IMG/VR virus record: IMGVR_UViG_3300033153_005273
Location: 1-45,671 of that record
Source: a virus
Reading direction: 5' to 3' (one strand)
Length of the DNA: 45,671 bases
Shown piece by piece: positions 13,042 through 21,202 of the stretch; position 1 is the stretch's first letter, and each line of letters begins with the position of its first letter. The notes under the pieces were generated by a model. The model had not been told where the DNA came from and did not search any database. It was given only the letters and a program-made list of their open reading frames with translations. Position numbers and translations under genes: made by a program.

Positions 13042-14103
13042 ATGGCGACACAGAACAACGAAATGATACAAGTCAATAGCGAGCAGGCGGAAAAAATAGC
13101 AATCAAGATGCTTAAGAACAGGCGTAACTTTATGTTGGTTGGTGCTCCTGGTGTTGGGAAAACATGTATTATTGAACAATCTGCGGCTAAAGCTGAGATG
13201 AATCTTATTGTATTTCACCCTGTTATTAGTGATCCAACGGACTTTAAAGGTATGCCGGCTATTATAAAGAATGAAGACAAAGGTTCCGAAATGACATACC
13301 TTGCCCAGTTTATACCTTTTGATAACTTAAAACGTCTGTTGACTGCAGATACACCAACTGTTGCGTTTGCTGATGATCTTGGTCAAGCACCACCTATGGT
13401 TCAGGCTGCTTGGATGCAGCTTGTGTTAGCACGTAAACTTGATGATAAGATTGTCAGTGATAACATAACCTTTGTTAGTGCGTCAAACAGAAAAGAAGAT
13501 AAGGCAGGTGTCAGTGGTATTCTTGAACCTCTTAAAAGTAGGTTTCACACAATACTTGAACTTGTTGTTGACCATGAGAAATGGTTACCTTGGGCAAGAA
13601 CAAAAGAAGCTCACATTCACCCATATGTACGTGCGTTCATTCGTTGGCGAGGTAGCAAGGCTCTTTATGACTTCCAAGCGTCAAACGATATGACAAATAG
13701 TCCTAATCCACGTACTGTTGAACATGTAAGCGACATTGTTTGGGATGGTCATGATGAGGATGTAAGACCAATTGTTATTGCGGGTGCAGTTGGTGGAGCA
13801 TGGTCAGTTGAGTTTGAAACTTTCATAAAAGTTGTTCGTAATCTTCCCAAAATGAAAGCTATTGTTGAGCACCCCAAAACCTGTATAGTACCAGAAAATG
13901 ACCAAGTGTCTGCACAGTACGCAATTATTGAAGCTATGCTTGACCAAGTCAACATAAAAATAATCAAATCATTTTTAATATATATTGGTCGTTTTAAACC
14001 AGAATTTCAGCAATGGTTTACAACACAGCTTAAAGAACTAAAACCAGAATGTGTACAAACAAAAGCATTTACTGAATGGGCAATTAAATTTGGTATCAAA
14101 TAA
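13042..14103 (+). CDS. MoxR-type AAA+ ATPase
   Basis: 353 residues. Walker A GAPGVGKT (34-41), Walker B TVAFADDL (Asp111-Asp112), sensor-type SASNRKED (about 149-156), then the MoxR GILEPLKSRF segment. MoxR ATPases usually act with VWA-domain partners to remodel proteins or insert metals. Such a partner lies two genes downstream (15316-16761). AAAGGAGAAAGG precedes the ATG. The first residues MATQNN are repeated at the start of the next gene. A cobaltochelatase-like (CobS) role linked to the B12-type RNR is a conceivable alternative. Confidence 0.85.
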   Translation: MATQNNEMIQVNSEQAEKIAIKMLKNRRNFMLVGAPGVGKTCIIEQSAAKAEMNLIVFHPVISDPTDFKGMPAIIKNEDKGSEMTYLAQFIPFDNLKRLLTADTPTVAFADDLGQAPPMVQAAWMQLVLARKLDDKIVSDNITFVSASNRKEDKAGVSGILEPLKSRFHTILELVVDHEKWLPWARTKEAHIHPYVRAFIRWRGSKALYDFQASNDMTNSPNPRTVEHVSDIVWDGHDEDVRPIVIAGAVGGAWSVEFETFIKVVRNLPKMKAIVEHPKTCIVPENDQVSAQYAIIEAMLDQVNIKIIKSFLIYIGRFKPEFQQWFTTQLKELKPECVQTKAFTEWAIKFGIK

Positions 14104-14118
14104 TAGGAGGAAACAATA

Positions 14119-15024
14119 ATGGCAACACAAAATAATAGTAACAAGTTATATGATAAAAATAACAAAGTGGTTAATGCACCAAGTGATGATATGTTAATAA
14201 GACGTGATGAAGCTTTTAAAGCTATAACTAAAAAAGCAATGCTTATAAACATAACACGACGTCAAATAGCAAACATGCCATTTGATATTAAACTTGTAAA
14301 TACTATTTGTAAGACACACAAAATTGATAAAACATATCTTATTCAAATTAGAAAATGTCTTATCAATCCAAAGCATCTCATAAGTATACGTTCTCTTGTA
14401 AGTGATGCTGTTCTTATGGTGTTTAATAACACACGACCATGGGATAATTTTGGGTATCGGTTACTTCCAATGGTTGCCTATGAAGATTTTAACATTACGT
14501 TCAGTAAAATTAAAGATGAGTTTGAAGAAGCTGTTCAAGTTTTTAAAGATAACTATAAATTATATATTGACGAAGCAAAAAAGGATCTTGGAAAAGCCTT
14601 TGACAAGAATGATTACTATAAGAGTGGTGATCTTGAAAGTCTTTTTGAACTTACTGTTGAAACATCTAAATTTACAGACCAGAATGACATACGCTTTGGT
14701 CTTTCTAACGATGAATTGGTTAAAATGCAAGATGAGTTCGTTAAAAGATACACTAAGACAATTAAAGACTCTATTAAAGAGCTTTTTACGTTACTCGATA
14801 ATAATAATAAAAAGGAATCTCTTAAGTTATTCAGTATTATTGAAGCACTGAATATTGATCAAGATGCAGATACTAACCTTCAAATAGCAACATTAAAAGA
14901 AGCCCTGAAAGCTAAATTTGGAACCGATGTTCTTGAAAAGAAAGAAAAAGACATTTCAATTGATGATAGTATGTTACTTACAGATGATATTGACCTTAAT
15001 GAACTTGAAGATTTTTCATTATAA
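14119..15024 (+). CDS. Hypothetical helical protein between MoxR and VWA genes, 301 aa
   Basis: A TAGGAGG site precedes the ATG. The chain is largely helical and charged and ends in a very acidic tail (MLLTDDIDLNELEDFSL). It shares the N-terminal MATQNN with the upstream MoxR protein. No family is recognised. Placement between the ATPase and the VWA protein suggests it is an adaptor or substrate of that system (inference). Confidence 0.7.
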   Translation: MATQNNSNKLYDKNNKVVNAPSDDMLIRRDEAFKAITKKAMLINITRRQIANMPFDIKLVNTICKTHKIDKTYLIQIRKCLINPKHLISIRSLVSDAVLMVFNNTRPWDNFGYRLLPMVAYEDFNITFSKIKDEFEEAVQVFKDNYKLYIDEAKKDLGKAFDKNDYYKSGDLESLFELTVETSKFTDQNDIRFGLSNDELVKMQDEFVKRYTKTIKDSIKELFTLLDNNNKKESLKLFSIIEALNIDQDADTNLQIATLKEALKAKFGTDVLEKKEKDISIDDSMLLTDDIDLNELEDFSL

Positions 15025-15038
15025 GGAATTATAATATT

Positions 15039-15407
15039 ATGTTAGTACAAGTGGAACATACTCCGAAAAATGGCTCCCTCTGTTACTTTTGCGGGGGACA
15101 ACTTGAAATTTTAAATGTAATTCATTTTGAAGGTATGGGAGGCACAGATAGAGCTAATTTTAAAGTCCATACATGTAGATGCTTAAATCACCATATGAAC
15201 TATGTTTATATAATGTATGGTGCTAAGTTTAGTCTTGAAATGAAAATGGCTTATTATGTTGATTACATTGATTTTATAGAACACTATAATATTATGAGGG
15301 GGGAATTATTAACAAATGACGACTACACCTTCAAAGAAATTATCGAAACAACAAAAATCAGTAGCAGCAGTAGCAACAGTAAAAAGCAAGGCAAAGAAAC
15401 TCTTTAA
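15039..15407 (+). CDS. Zinc-site protein, 122 aa as read (probably ends at 15312)
   Basis: The reliable part is residues 1-88: CYFCGGQL (15-22) and HTCRCLNHH (about 48-56) supply a zinc site, followed by VDYIDFIEHYNIMRG. As read, it then continues for 35 Ser-rich residues (KISSSSSNSKKQGKETL) and overlaps the next gene by 92 bp. Removing one G of the G6 run (15298-15303) gives RGNY-stop at 15310-15312, three bases before the next ATG. The G-rich run then serves purely as that gene's ribosome site. I favour the short form. Function is unknown. Confidence 0.65.
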   Translation: MLVQVEHTPKNGSLCYFCGGQLEILNVIHFEGMGGTDRANFKVHTCRCLNHHMNYVYIMYGAKFSLEMKMAYYVDYIDFIEHYNIMRGELLTNDDYTFKEIIETTKISSSSSNSKKQGKETL

Positions 15408-16761
15408 AGATCTTCTTAAGAAAGCACAAGAACGTCAAGAAGCGTCTGAACGATGGGAAACTGATGCCGAAGAAAAGATAAGTTACGCAAAGTCAGCTCT
15501 TATGAAACTTGAACCATTCTTTGCGCAACTTCTTTTTAGATTACCAACAACACCATGTTATGATATTCCTACTATGGCTACGGATGGTAAAAGTTTAGTA
15601 TATAACCCAGAGTTTATCAGCCAAACTCTAATTAGAAAGGATGTAATCTTTGTTTTGTTTCATGAAATAGCTCATATATTTTTTAAACATAACATTCGTG
15701 GCCCAATACGTTCTGTTGATGCTAAAAAAATATTTGAAGAGTATGTTAAAAACAAAGATCGTGGGGTTAAAGATATTTTTATGGACGCACATGTTGGGGA
15801 AATGCAACATATACTGAAAGAGTGGAATTACGCTACGGATCACATAATAAACAATCATATTTTTACCAACACAAAGATAAAACCATCAAAGAAGTTAAAA
15901 GAGGGTCTTCAGTGTGATCCGAAGTTTATTGACAAAACATCTGAATATGTGTATGATAAGATAAAAACTAAATATGACCCATCAAAAGATCAAAGCCAAG
16001 AAATAGATATGGGAATTGGTGGTATACTTCCTTTTGATCTTGGTGGAACAACTAATGCTGAAATTGCAGCGTTTGAGAAAGAGTTTGAGAACAATGTTAG
16101 AGAAGCTGCTATGACCGCCAAACGTGCTGGTAAAATGCCTGGCGGACTTGAAGACATTATAGAAGATCTTTACACAACAACAACACCTTGGCAAGATATT
16201 CTTCGTACGGTCTTTACAAGCATTAACAAACAAGACTACACATTCCAGTACCCTAATAGACGCTATACTATGCACCAAGTTGAACATGGTGTCATTATGC
16301 CTTCCCTTTGGGGAGAGGAGTATGTTAACGTAGGTTTTATTATGGATACATCTGGTAGTGTGGGTTCTAAAGAAAAGAGTATTCTTGTTAGTGAGCTTAA
16401 ATCTATCCTTGAAGATTATCCAATAAAGCTTTTTGTGTTATATTGTGATACTAAAGCGTATACTAAAAATGTTGAAATTCTAACAAAAGAAGATATACAA
16501 AATGGTAAGTTAAAACTTAATGTTAAGGGTAGTGGCGGAACCGATATGCGACCAGCTTTTGATTATTTTCGTGAAAACCAAGACAAATATGAGTTTGAAA
16601 CTGTAATATGCTTGACAGATATGTACCTTAATACTTGGAAACTTGGTGTTGAACCACCGTTCAGTACATTCTGGGCACGATTACCAGATGCAGATAAAAA
16701 GGTCAAACCTCCGTTCGGAACGTGTATTGACATCGTTCTTGACAACACTAATAGGAGATAA
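15316..16761 (+). CDS. Zincin-like plus VWA-domain protein (DUF2201-like), MoxR partner
   Basis: 481 residues. A basic N-terminal tail, then a helical domain with VLFHEIAHIFFKH (His116, Glu117, His120, a metallopeptidase HExxH). The C-terminal VWA domain has MIDAS residues DTSGS (344-348), and SGGTDMRPAF plus CLTDMYLN later complete the metal site. DUF2201 proteins combine these two domains and are typically paired with MoxR ATPases, as here. Whether the HExxH site is active, and on what, is unknown. GAGGGGGG lies upstream of the ATG. Confidence 0.85.
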   Translation: MTTTPSKKLSKQQKSVAAVATVKSKAKKLFKDLLKKAQERQEASERWETDAEEKISYAKSALMKLEPFFAQLLFRLPTTPCYDIPTMATDGKSLVYNPEFISQTLIRKDVIFVLFHEIAHIFFKHNIRGPIRSVDAKKIFEEYVKNKDRGVKDIFMDAHVGEMQHILKEWNYATDHIINNHIFTNTKIKPSKKLKEGLQCDPKFIDKTSEYVYDKIKTKYDPSKDQSQEIDMGIGGILPFDLGGTTNAEIAAFEKEFENNVREAAMTAKRAGKMPGGLEDIIEDLYTTTTPWQDILRTVFTSINKQDYTFQYPNRRYTMHQVEHGVIMPSLWGEEYVNVGFIMDTSGSVGSKEKSILVSELKSILEDYPIKLFVLYCDTKAYTKNVEILTKEDIQNGKLKLNVKGSGGTDMRPAFDYFRENQDKYEFETVICLTDMYLNTWKLGVEPPFSTFWARLPDADKKVKPPFGTCIDIVLDNTNRR

Positions 16762-16762
16762 G

Positions 16763-17758
16763 ATGGCAACAAGAAAACCTTTATTAACAAATGAAGAAGT
16801 AATAAATAAATTAACAAGCGCCGGTTTGGTACCAGAGAGTAGATATTGTAATATTAATAAGAATGTTGGGAATTATTATGATAGTTATAATTACAAATAT
16901 ATACGTAATTATAGTTATAAAATACCAATTAATATTTACGAAGATGTAGTTGCTAAAAAATTTACAACACCATTCAAAGTCAATAATATCGTTCGTGTGC
17001 GTTCTAAAAGTACTCGTAGATGGAACATCAGAAATATATACGGCCAAGATGTTGGTAATATTTATGATTGGAAACACCTTGGTATAGGATCTGGTAAAGT
17101 TTATCTTACACAAGAAAATATAGATGATATATTTCCAGGTGTTATGAAAAAAGTCGGTTTTCGTTTATATAATTTTAAATATAGTATTAATAATAATTGT
17201 TTAACAATAGGTGGTAAGTATATACCTAATATTGTGGATGCAATTAGAAAATATTTATACTATGAAAACTTAGGATACACATATAAACGTGATAACCAGG
17301 TATATACTCATGATTTTTTAAGTCCAACGGCGTTTCAAGAACCATTAACTATAAGCCCAGAAGGTCTTTTTGGCCCAAAGAGATTAATTAATGGTTATAT
17401 TACAGAAGTGTACGTACATTTTATATATCCTAAATGGCGTACTAAGCGTGAAGCTCGTTATCATGTCAAGTTTGATACAGGTGCTGATGGGATGTTTACC
17501 AGTGATTATCTTGATCGTGTCTTTGACACTGATATTGACGTTGATGAGAAGTTGAGTGTGTGTGATCAAAGTCAATGTGGTCATCTTACATGCGACCACA
17601 AACAAGTACATAAACCAAATAGTGAGTGTAAACAACCATGTAATATATATACAAATCAAAAATGTGTTTCATTTTATGATTATAATTCTCTATGTGAAAC
17701 AACAATACAGCGAGGGTTAATAGATGAAGAAGAAGAAGAAAAAACCAATACAGCTTAA
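16763..17758 (+). CDS. Hypothetical protein, 331 aa, with Cys-rich tail
   Basis: The frame is open further upstream, but ATG 16763 has TAGGAGAT directly before it and lies just after the VWA stop, so it is the start. The body is Tyr/Asn-rich with an alpha-beta look (VYLTQENIDDIFPGVMKKVG, RYHVKFDTGADGMFTSDYL). About residues 270-310 carry repeated Cys/His (CDQSQCGHLTCDHKQVH, CKQPC), a likely zinc cluster. The end is poly-Glu (DEEEEEKTNTA). No family is recognised; FDTGAD resembles an aspartic-protease motif but nothing else supports that. Confidence 0.7.
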   Translation: MATRKPLLTNEEVINKLTSAGLVPESRYCNINKNVGNYYDSYNYKYIRNYSYKIPINIYEDVVAKKFTTPFKVNNIVRVRSKSTRRWNIRNIYGQDVGNIYDWKHLGIGSGKVYLTQENIDDIFPGVMKKVGFRLYNFKYSINNNCLTIGGKYIPNIVDAIRKYLYYENLGYTYKRDNQVYTHDFLSPTAFQEPLTISPEGLFGPKRLINGYITEVYVHFIYPKWRTKREARYHVKFDTGADGMFTSDYLDRVFDTDIDVDEKLSVCDQSQCGHLTCDHKQVHKPNSECKQPCNIYTNQKCVSFYDYNSLCETTIQRGLIDEEEEEKTNTA

Positions 17759-18152
17759 AGTGTGTAACCGATGTAAAAAAAAACAACCACTTAATGCTTT
17801 TAATATGCGAAATAGGGAACGCTTATCTGGAAGGTATGTTTGGACTCATCCTTGGTGTAAAACGTGCCTAAACGCTGTTAAAGAGCTTTGGGGGTTTAAT
17901 TTTAAGGAGGGTATGAAACGTGCCAAAAACAGCGAGAAAGAAACTTCAGTTGCAGTACAACGTATTTTTAGATTCTCAACAAATAAGACAGGCTATATTA
18001 AACGAACTAATAGAGGACTTTCCAAATATAACACTACAAGACGTAAGGTTATACCAAGAAATGTCAACAGGAGTACCGGAAGCAAAAGTACTGGTAAGTC
18101 GAGGTCAATTATAAGTAATCTTCGTAAAAATAAAGACTATACTGGAGAGTAA
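17724..18152 (+). CDS. Zinc-finger protein, 142 aa as read (probably ends at 17916)
   Basis: A Lys-rich start (MKKKKKKPIQLKVCNRCKKK) leads into C-x2-C ... C-x2-C (CNRC, CKTC). This matches the small phage zinc fingers that resemble the first half of HNH proteins. After residue 57 the reading turns into a basic Ser/Thr/Arg-rich stretch that fully covers the 64-aa gene at 17920. Removing one G of the G5 run (17890-17894) ends the protein at TGA 17914-17916, four bases before that gene's GTG. The short form (63 aa) is preferred. It overlaps the end of the previous gene by 35 bp. Confidence 0.6.
   Translation: MKKKKKKPIQLKVCNRCKKKQPLNAFNMRNRERLSGRYVWTHPWCKTCLNAVKELWGFNFKEGMKRAKNSEKETSVAVQRIFRFSTNKTGYIKRTNRGLSKYNTTRRKVIPRNVNRSTGSKSTGKSRSIISNLRKNKDYTGE
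17920..18114 (+). CDS. Small protein, 64 aa, GTG start
   Basis: AAGGAGG lies eight bases before GTG 17920. The product reads naturally: a basic start (PKTARKKLQLQYNVF), a helix (LDSQQIRQAILNELIEDFPN), then ITLQDVRLYQEMSTGV. As the sequence stands it is nested inside the longer zinc-finger frame; a one-base homopolymer error would separate them. Function is unknown. Confidence 0.6.
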   Translation: MPKTARKKLQLQYNVFLDSQQIRQAILNELIEDFPNITLQDVRLYQEMSTGVPEAKVLVSRGQL

Positions 18153-18157
18153 CACAT

Positions 18158-18622
18158 ATGATGCTACTTAAAGAATATGATCATTGGGCTCAAGATACTT
18201 TAACAACACAACGTTCAATATTTATAAAAAATACACATTTACGAATTAATCAACAATATTCGAGAGTATTTTTTTGTGCTGATTGTGGTATACCATTAAT
18301 ATTTCATACTAATAACTTAAATATTTATTTTTGTTACATATGTGGCACAAACTTTATTAGTAGCGGAAACGGGCATGTCTTACATAAGGTATACTTTGAT
18401 CGGGAAGATATTACAGATCCAGATGTAACAGATCTCTTACATGATTACATACGACCATGTAACTATTTTATTATTAGCCATGATCCTACTAAATTTAATA
18501 ATTCCGTAATGCACACAACAAACACAAACCTACATGATGTTTTTGAAACAAATCATGAATATGACTATACTAAATACCAGGAAAATACACTTTCTTATGC
18601 AATCAAACCCAACAGAACTTGA
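18158..18622 (+). CDS. Zinc-ribbon protein preceding primase, 154 aa
   Basis: A GGAGAG site lies upstream. CADC (about residues 40-43) and CYIC (about 59-62) form a four-Cys zinc ribbon; the rest is alpha-beta with HDPTKFNNSV. It overlaps the primase start by 26 bp. Deleting one A of GAAAAT near 18581 would fuse it in frame to the primase, so it could be an N-terminal extension of that enzyme. I keep it separate because the primase has a complete N-terminal zinc domain of its own. Confidence 0.6.
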   Translation: MMLLKEYDHWAQDTLTTQRSIFIKNTHLRINQQYSRVFFCADCGIPLIFHTNNLNIYFCYICGTNFISSGNGHVLHKVYFDREDITDPDVTDLLHDYIRPCNYFIISHDPTKFNNSVMHTTNTNLHDVFETNHEYDYTKYQENTLSYAIKPNRT

Positions 18623-19535
18623 TATACATAATTGGCAAGACCTTTCAGAAAGAGAAACACTTAGGGTGTCCTGTTCTCATTGGAAATGTCAAGGAAAAAA
18701 AGCAGCGTTTACAATAACCCGTACTTTTGATGGTTGTGTTTATAATTGTTATCGATGTGGTACAACAGGAGCGGTTCATTTTGGTAGCACACCAGCAATG
18801 GCGCAACGTAAATTAAAGGAGATAAGAGATGGCAGAAAGAATAAGGGTGATGGTGTTCATTTTCATGTGGTATTGCCTAATGATTTCTTACATATGGTAG
18901 AACACAATAAGTCCATTCCCGCTGCTGCATACGCTTGGTTATACCAGTACGAAATTAGTGACGATGATATGTATACATATAATATAGGTTATTCACCATC
19001 ATTACAGAGGGTCGTAGTGCCCATTTATGACACCATTAGGCTCATATCTGGCGATATTGGGTACAAATTGACTGGTTGGCAAGGTAGGGATATATACTAT
19101 AAAAGGAACAAGGATCTCTATAAGAAAGGCGTTATTAAAAGAGAACCTATGAAATATTATACAGAAGTAAATACAAAAATACATAATAATATATATAATA
19201 ATAATATAATAAATACTACTAAAATATATTATAAAATAATATCAAAAAATACTAAAAAAGATAAAATAATTATTGTAGAAGATATTTTAAGTGCTATTAA
19301 ATGTTATAATAATTATAAAATTGATATTGTAGGACTTCTTAATAGTACAATAACAGATCAATTAATAAATACTCTAAAAGGTTACAATAATGTAATTATT
19401 TGGTTAGATTGGGACGCACGTATTAGAAGTATTAAGGCGTCCCAACGCTGTCAAAGCCAAGGAATACGTGCAACAACAATACGTACAAAGCTGGATCCAA
19501 AGGCGGTGCCTTATAAGGAGATGCCAACACTATGA
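18597..19535 (+). CDS. DNA primase (zinc-binding plus TOPRIM)
   Basis: The start is set at MQSNPTELD (18597); the frame is open further upstream but overlaps the previous gene too far. 312 residues. A zinc-binding domain (CSHWKCQGK ... CYRCGTTG) is followed by a linker and a TOPRIM domain with IIVEDILSAIK (catalytic Glu) and IIWLDWDA (DxD). It makes RNA primers for the polymerase at 21203. It resembles the N-terminal half of T7 gp4 as a separate protein. It ends ATGA-overlapped with the helicase, so translation is coupled. The middle is Asn/Ile/Lys-rich low-complexity sequence. Confidence 0.85.
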   Translation: MQSNPTELDIHNWQDLSERETLRVSCSHWKCQGKKAAFTITRTFDGCVYNCYRCGTTGAVHFGSTPAMAQRKLKEIRDGRKNKGDGVHFHVVLPNDFLHMVEHNKSIPAAAYAWLYQYEISDDDMYTYNIGYSPSLQRVVVPIYDTIRLISGDIGYKLTGWQGRDIYYKRNKDLYKKGVIKREPMKYYTEVNTKIHNNIYNNNIINTTKIYYKIISKNTKKDKIIIVEDILSAIKCYNNYKIDIVGLLNSTITDQLINTLKGYNNVIIWLDWDARIRSIKASQRCQSQGIRATTIRTKLDPKAVPYKEMPTL

Positions 19536-20773
19536 TAAAAGAACACCTAATATTAAGAGCTTTTCTTTCAGACAGAACTACGTTTGAGAAATATGCACCA
19601 TATATAATTAATCTTGAAAATCTTGATCGTAGTATGAAGATAACACTTGGTTTTATTAAGTTATTTTACGAAACATATCGAAAGATAGATAAGGTAATAG
19701 AACCAGAGTTTAATTTGTTCTTGGAAAAGGAAGATAAGTTTAACTTTCTTAAGAACAACACAACATACATACAAGACATTTACAAGACACCAATACAAAA
19801 CAACAGTCTTACTCTTGACGTTATTGAGAGTTGTGTTGAACAGCACATAATGTCAAAAGTGCTTGATAAAGCTGCACTTGTACTCGATAATAATAAGAGT
19901 GGTATTCTGTCATCAATACAAGATGATATTGACAAGTTTCACAGTATCATACGTAATCCACCAAAAGATATGATGGAATATACTCTTGACCTTGACTCGC
20001 TCATTAAAGACGAGATAACAACCATGGGTATACCATTCTGCAACAAACGCCCAAATGATATGATTCGTGGTATGAGAGTTGGTCAACTTGGGCTAATATA
20101 CGCATATGTTGGGACTGGAAAGACAAGTTATGGAGTATCTAACTTGTGTAGTGTTGCAAGTATTCTTGAAGCTAAGAATTCAGATCGACCTGTCGTTTAT
20201 GGTGGTAATGAAGAAGCGATTAAACGTATTACTCTCCGGACTATACAGTGTATGACAAATTGGAATGACACCGAGATTGCAATAAATAAAGCTCTTGTTA
20301 CACCAATTTTAAAAAGAAAGGGATTCAACAGGATCCACTTCATAGACCATGTAACCACTACAACAATTCTTGAAAAAATACTTGACAAATACAATCCACG
20401 TGTTATGTTTATAGATCAGGGAACAAACGTGAAAATAAGTTCCTCTAAAAAAGAGGGGGTTAACGCTCTTGAAGAACTTTTTAGTCTTTACCGAGATCTT
20501 GCCAAACGTCATAATTGCACTCTAATATGTATGGCTCAAGGTGGTGAAGATTGTTTTGATAAACAATATCCAACACTTAAAGACATTTATGGTTCAAAGA
20601 GTGCCATTCAAGGAACGCTGGATTGGGCGATAAGTGTTGGACGTACATTTGATGACGTTAAATACCTTAACTGGCGTTACTTTAACATCACAAAAACTAA
20701 AGGTAAAAACGATAATCCTAAATATGAATGTAGATTTGACACTGATAGGTGTCAATTTAAACAGGTGGTGTAA
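19532..20773 (+). CDS. DnaB-like replicative helicase
   Basis: 413 residues. A helical N-terminal domain is followed by a RecA-like core: Walker A YVGTGKTSYG (in MRVGQLGLIYAYVGTGKT), Walker B PRVMFIDQG, then the MAQGGED and GSKSAIQGTLDWAISVGRT region of DnaB/gp4-type helicases. It unwinds DNA ahead of the phage polymerase as a hexamer. It starts inside the primase stop (ATGA), so primase and helicase are the split equivalent of T7 gp4. Walker B has Gln after Asp (FIDQG), slightly atypical. Confidence 0.85.
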   Translation: MIKEHLILRAFLSDRTTFEKYAPYIINLENLDRSMKITLGFIKLFYETYRKIDKVIEPEFNLFLEKEDKFNFLKNNTTYIQDIYKTPIQNNSLTLDVIESCVEQHIMSKVLDKAALVLDNNKSGILSSIQDDIDKFHSIIRNPPKDMMEYTLDLDSLIKDEITTMGIPFCNKRPNDMIRGMRVGQLGLIYAYVGTGKTSYGVSNLCSVASILEAKNSDRPVVYGGNEEAIKRITLRTIQCMTNWNDTEIAINKALVTPILKRKGFNRIHFIDHVTTTTILEKILDKYNPRVMFIDQGTNVKISSSKKEGVNALEELFSLYRDLAKRHNCTLICMAQGGEDCFDKQYPTLKDIYGSKSAIQGTLDWAISVGRTFDDVKYLNWRYFNITKTKGKNDNPKYECRFDTDRCQFKQVV

Positions 20774-20775
20774 TT

Positions 20776-21201
20776 ATGGCAGAATTTAATCGCGATGTAC
20801 CTCTTTGGATTACAAAAGAACACCAAACTTGTGAACTTTGTAAATGGTTTTATTATGGATATTCTATGAAAAATGAAAAGTGTATGACGGAAACTGATGA
20901 TGAGGGAGGTTGTGTAAATTGGGAACCAGAACCAAGTCAAGTTTGTACCACAGAAATTGATGCGCAACGTATTGAGCAGCTTGAATTTGAGGTTCTTTCG
21001 TTAATAAAGCAAATGGCTGTACTTCAGGAACAATTAGATAAGATTATGAGTTACAGTGGTGGTGGCAGAGGTAATTACACTTATGATAATAATCATTATT
21101 ATACCGCCAGTGACTCACCAAATTCAGTTTATGTTAGCACAACCAAACCAATGGCTCCCATAAGTACTGCAAATATTTTAAAGAAGAAAGGAATAACATA
21201 A
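20776..21201 (+). CDS. Hypothetical Cys-rich protein between helicase and polymerase, 141 aa
   Basis: Starts three bases after the helicase stop with a CAGGTGG site. CELCKWF (residues 20-26), KCMTET and GGCVNWE resemble the small C-x2-C ... C ... C cluster proteins of phages. A Leu/Gln coiled coil follows (EQLEFEVLSLIKQMAVLQEQ) and a disordered Gly/Tyr/Ser tail. Possibly a replisome accessory protein, by position only. Confidence 0.65.
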   Translation: MAEFNRDVPLWITKEHQTCELCKWFYYGYSMKNEKCMTETDDEGGCVNWEPEPSQVCTTEIDAQRIEQLEFEVLSLIKQMAVLQEQLDKIMSYSGGGRGNYTYDNNHYYTASDSPNSVYVSTTKPMAPISTANILKKKGIT

Positions 21202-21202
21202 T

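Noticed and set aside
16643-16762. Upstream extension of the 331-aa gene from 16643
   Set aside because: It would overlap the VWA gene by 119 bp, whereas ATG 16763 follows a TAGGAGAT site immediately after the VWA stop.
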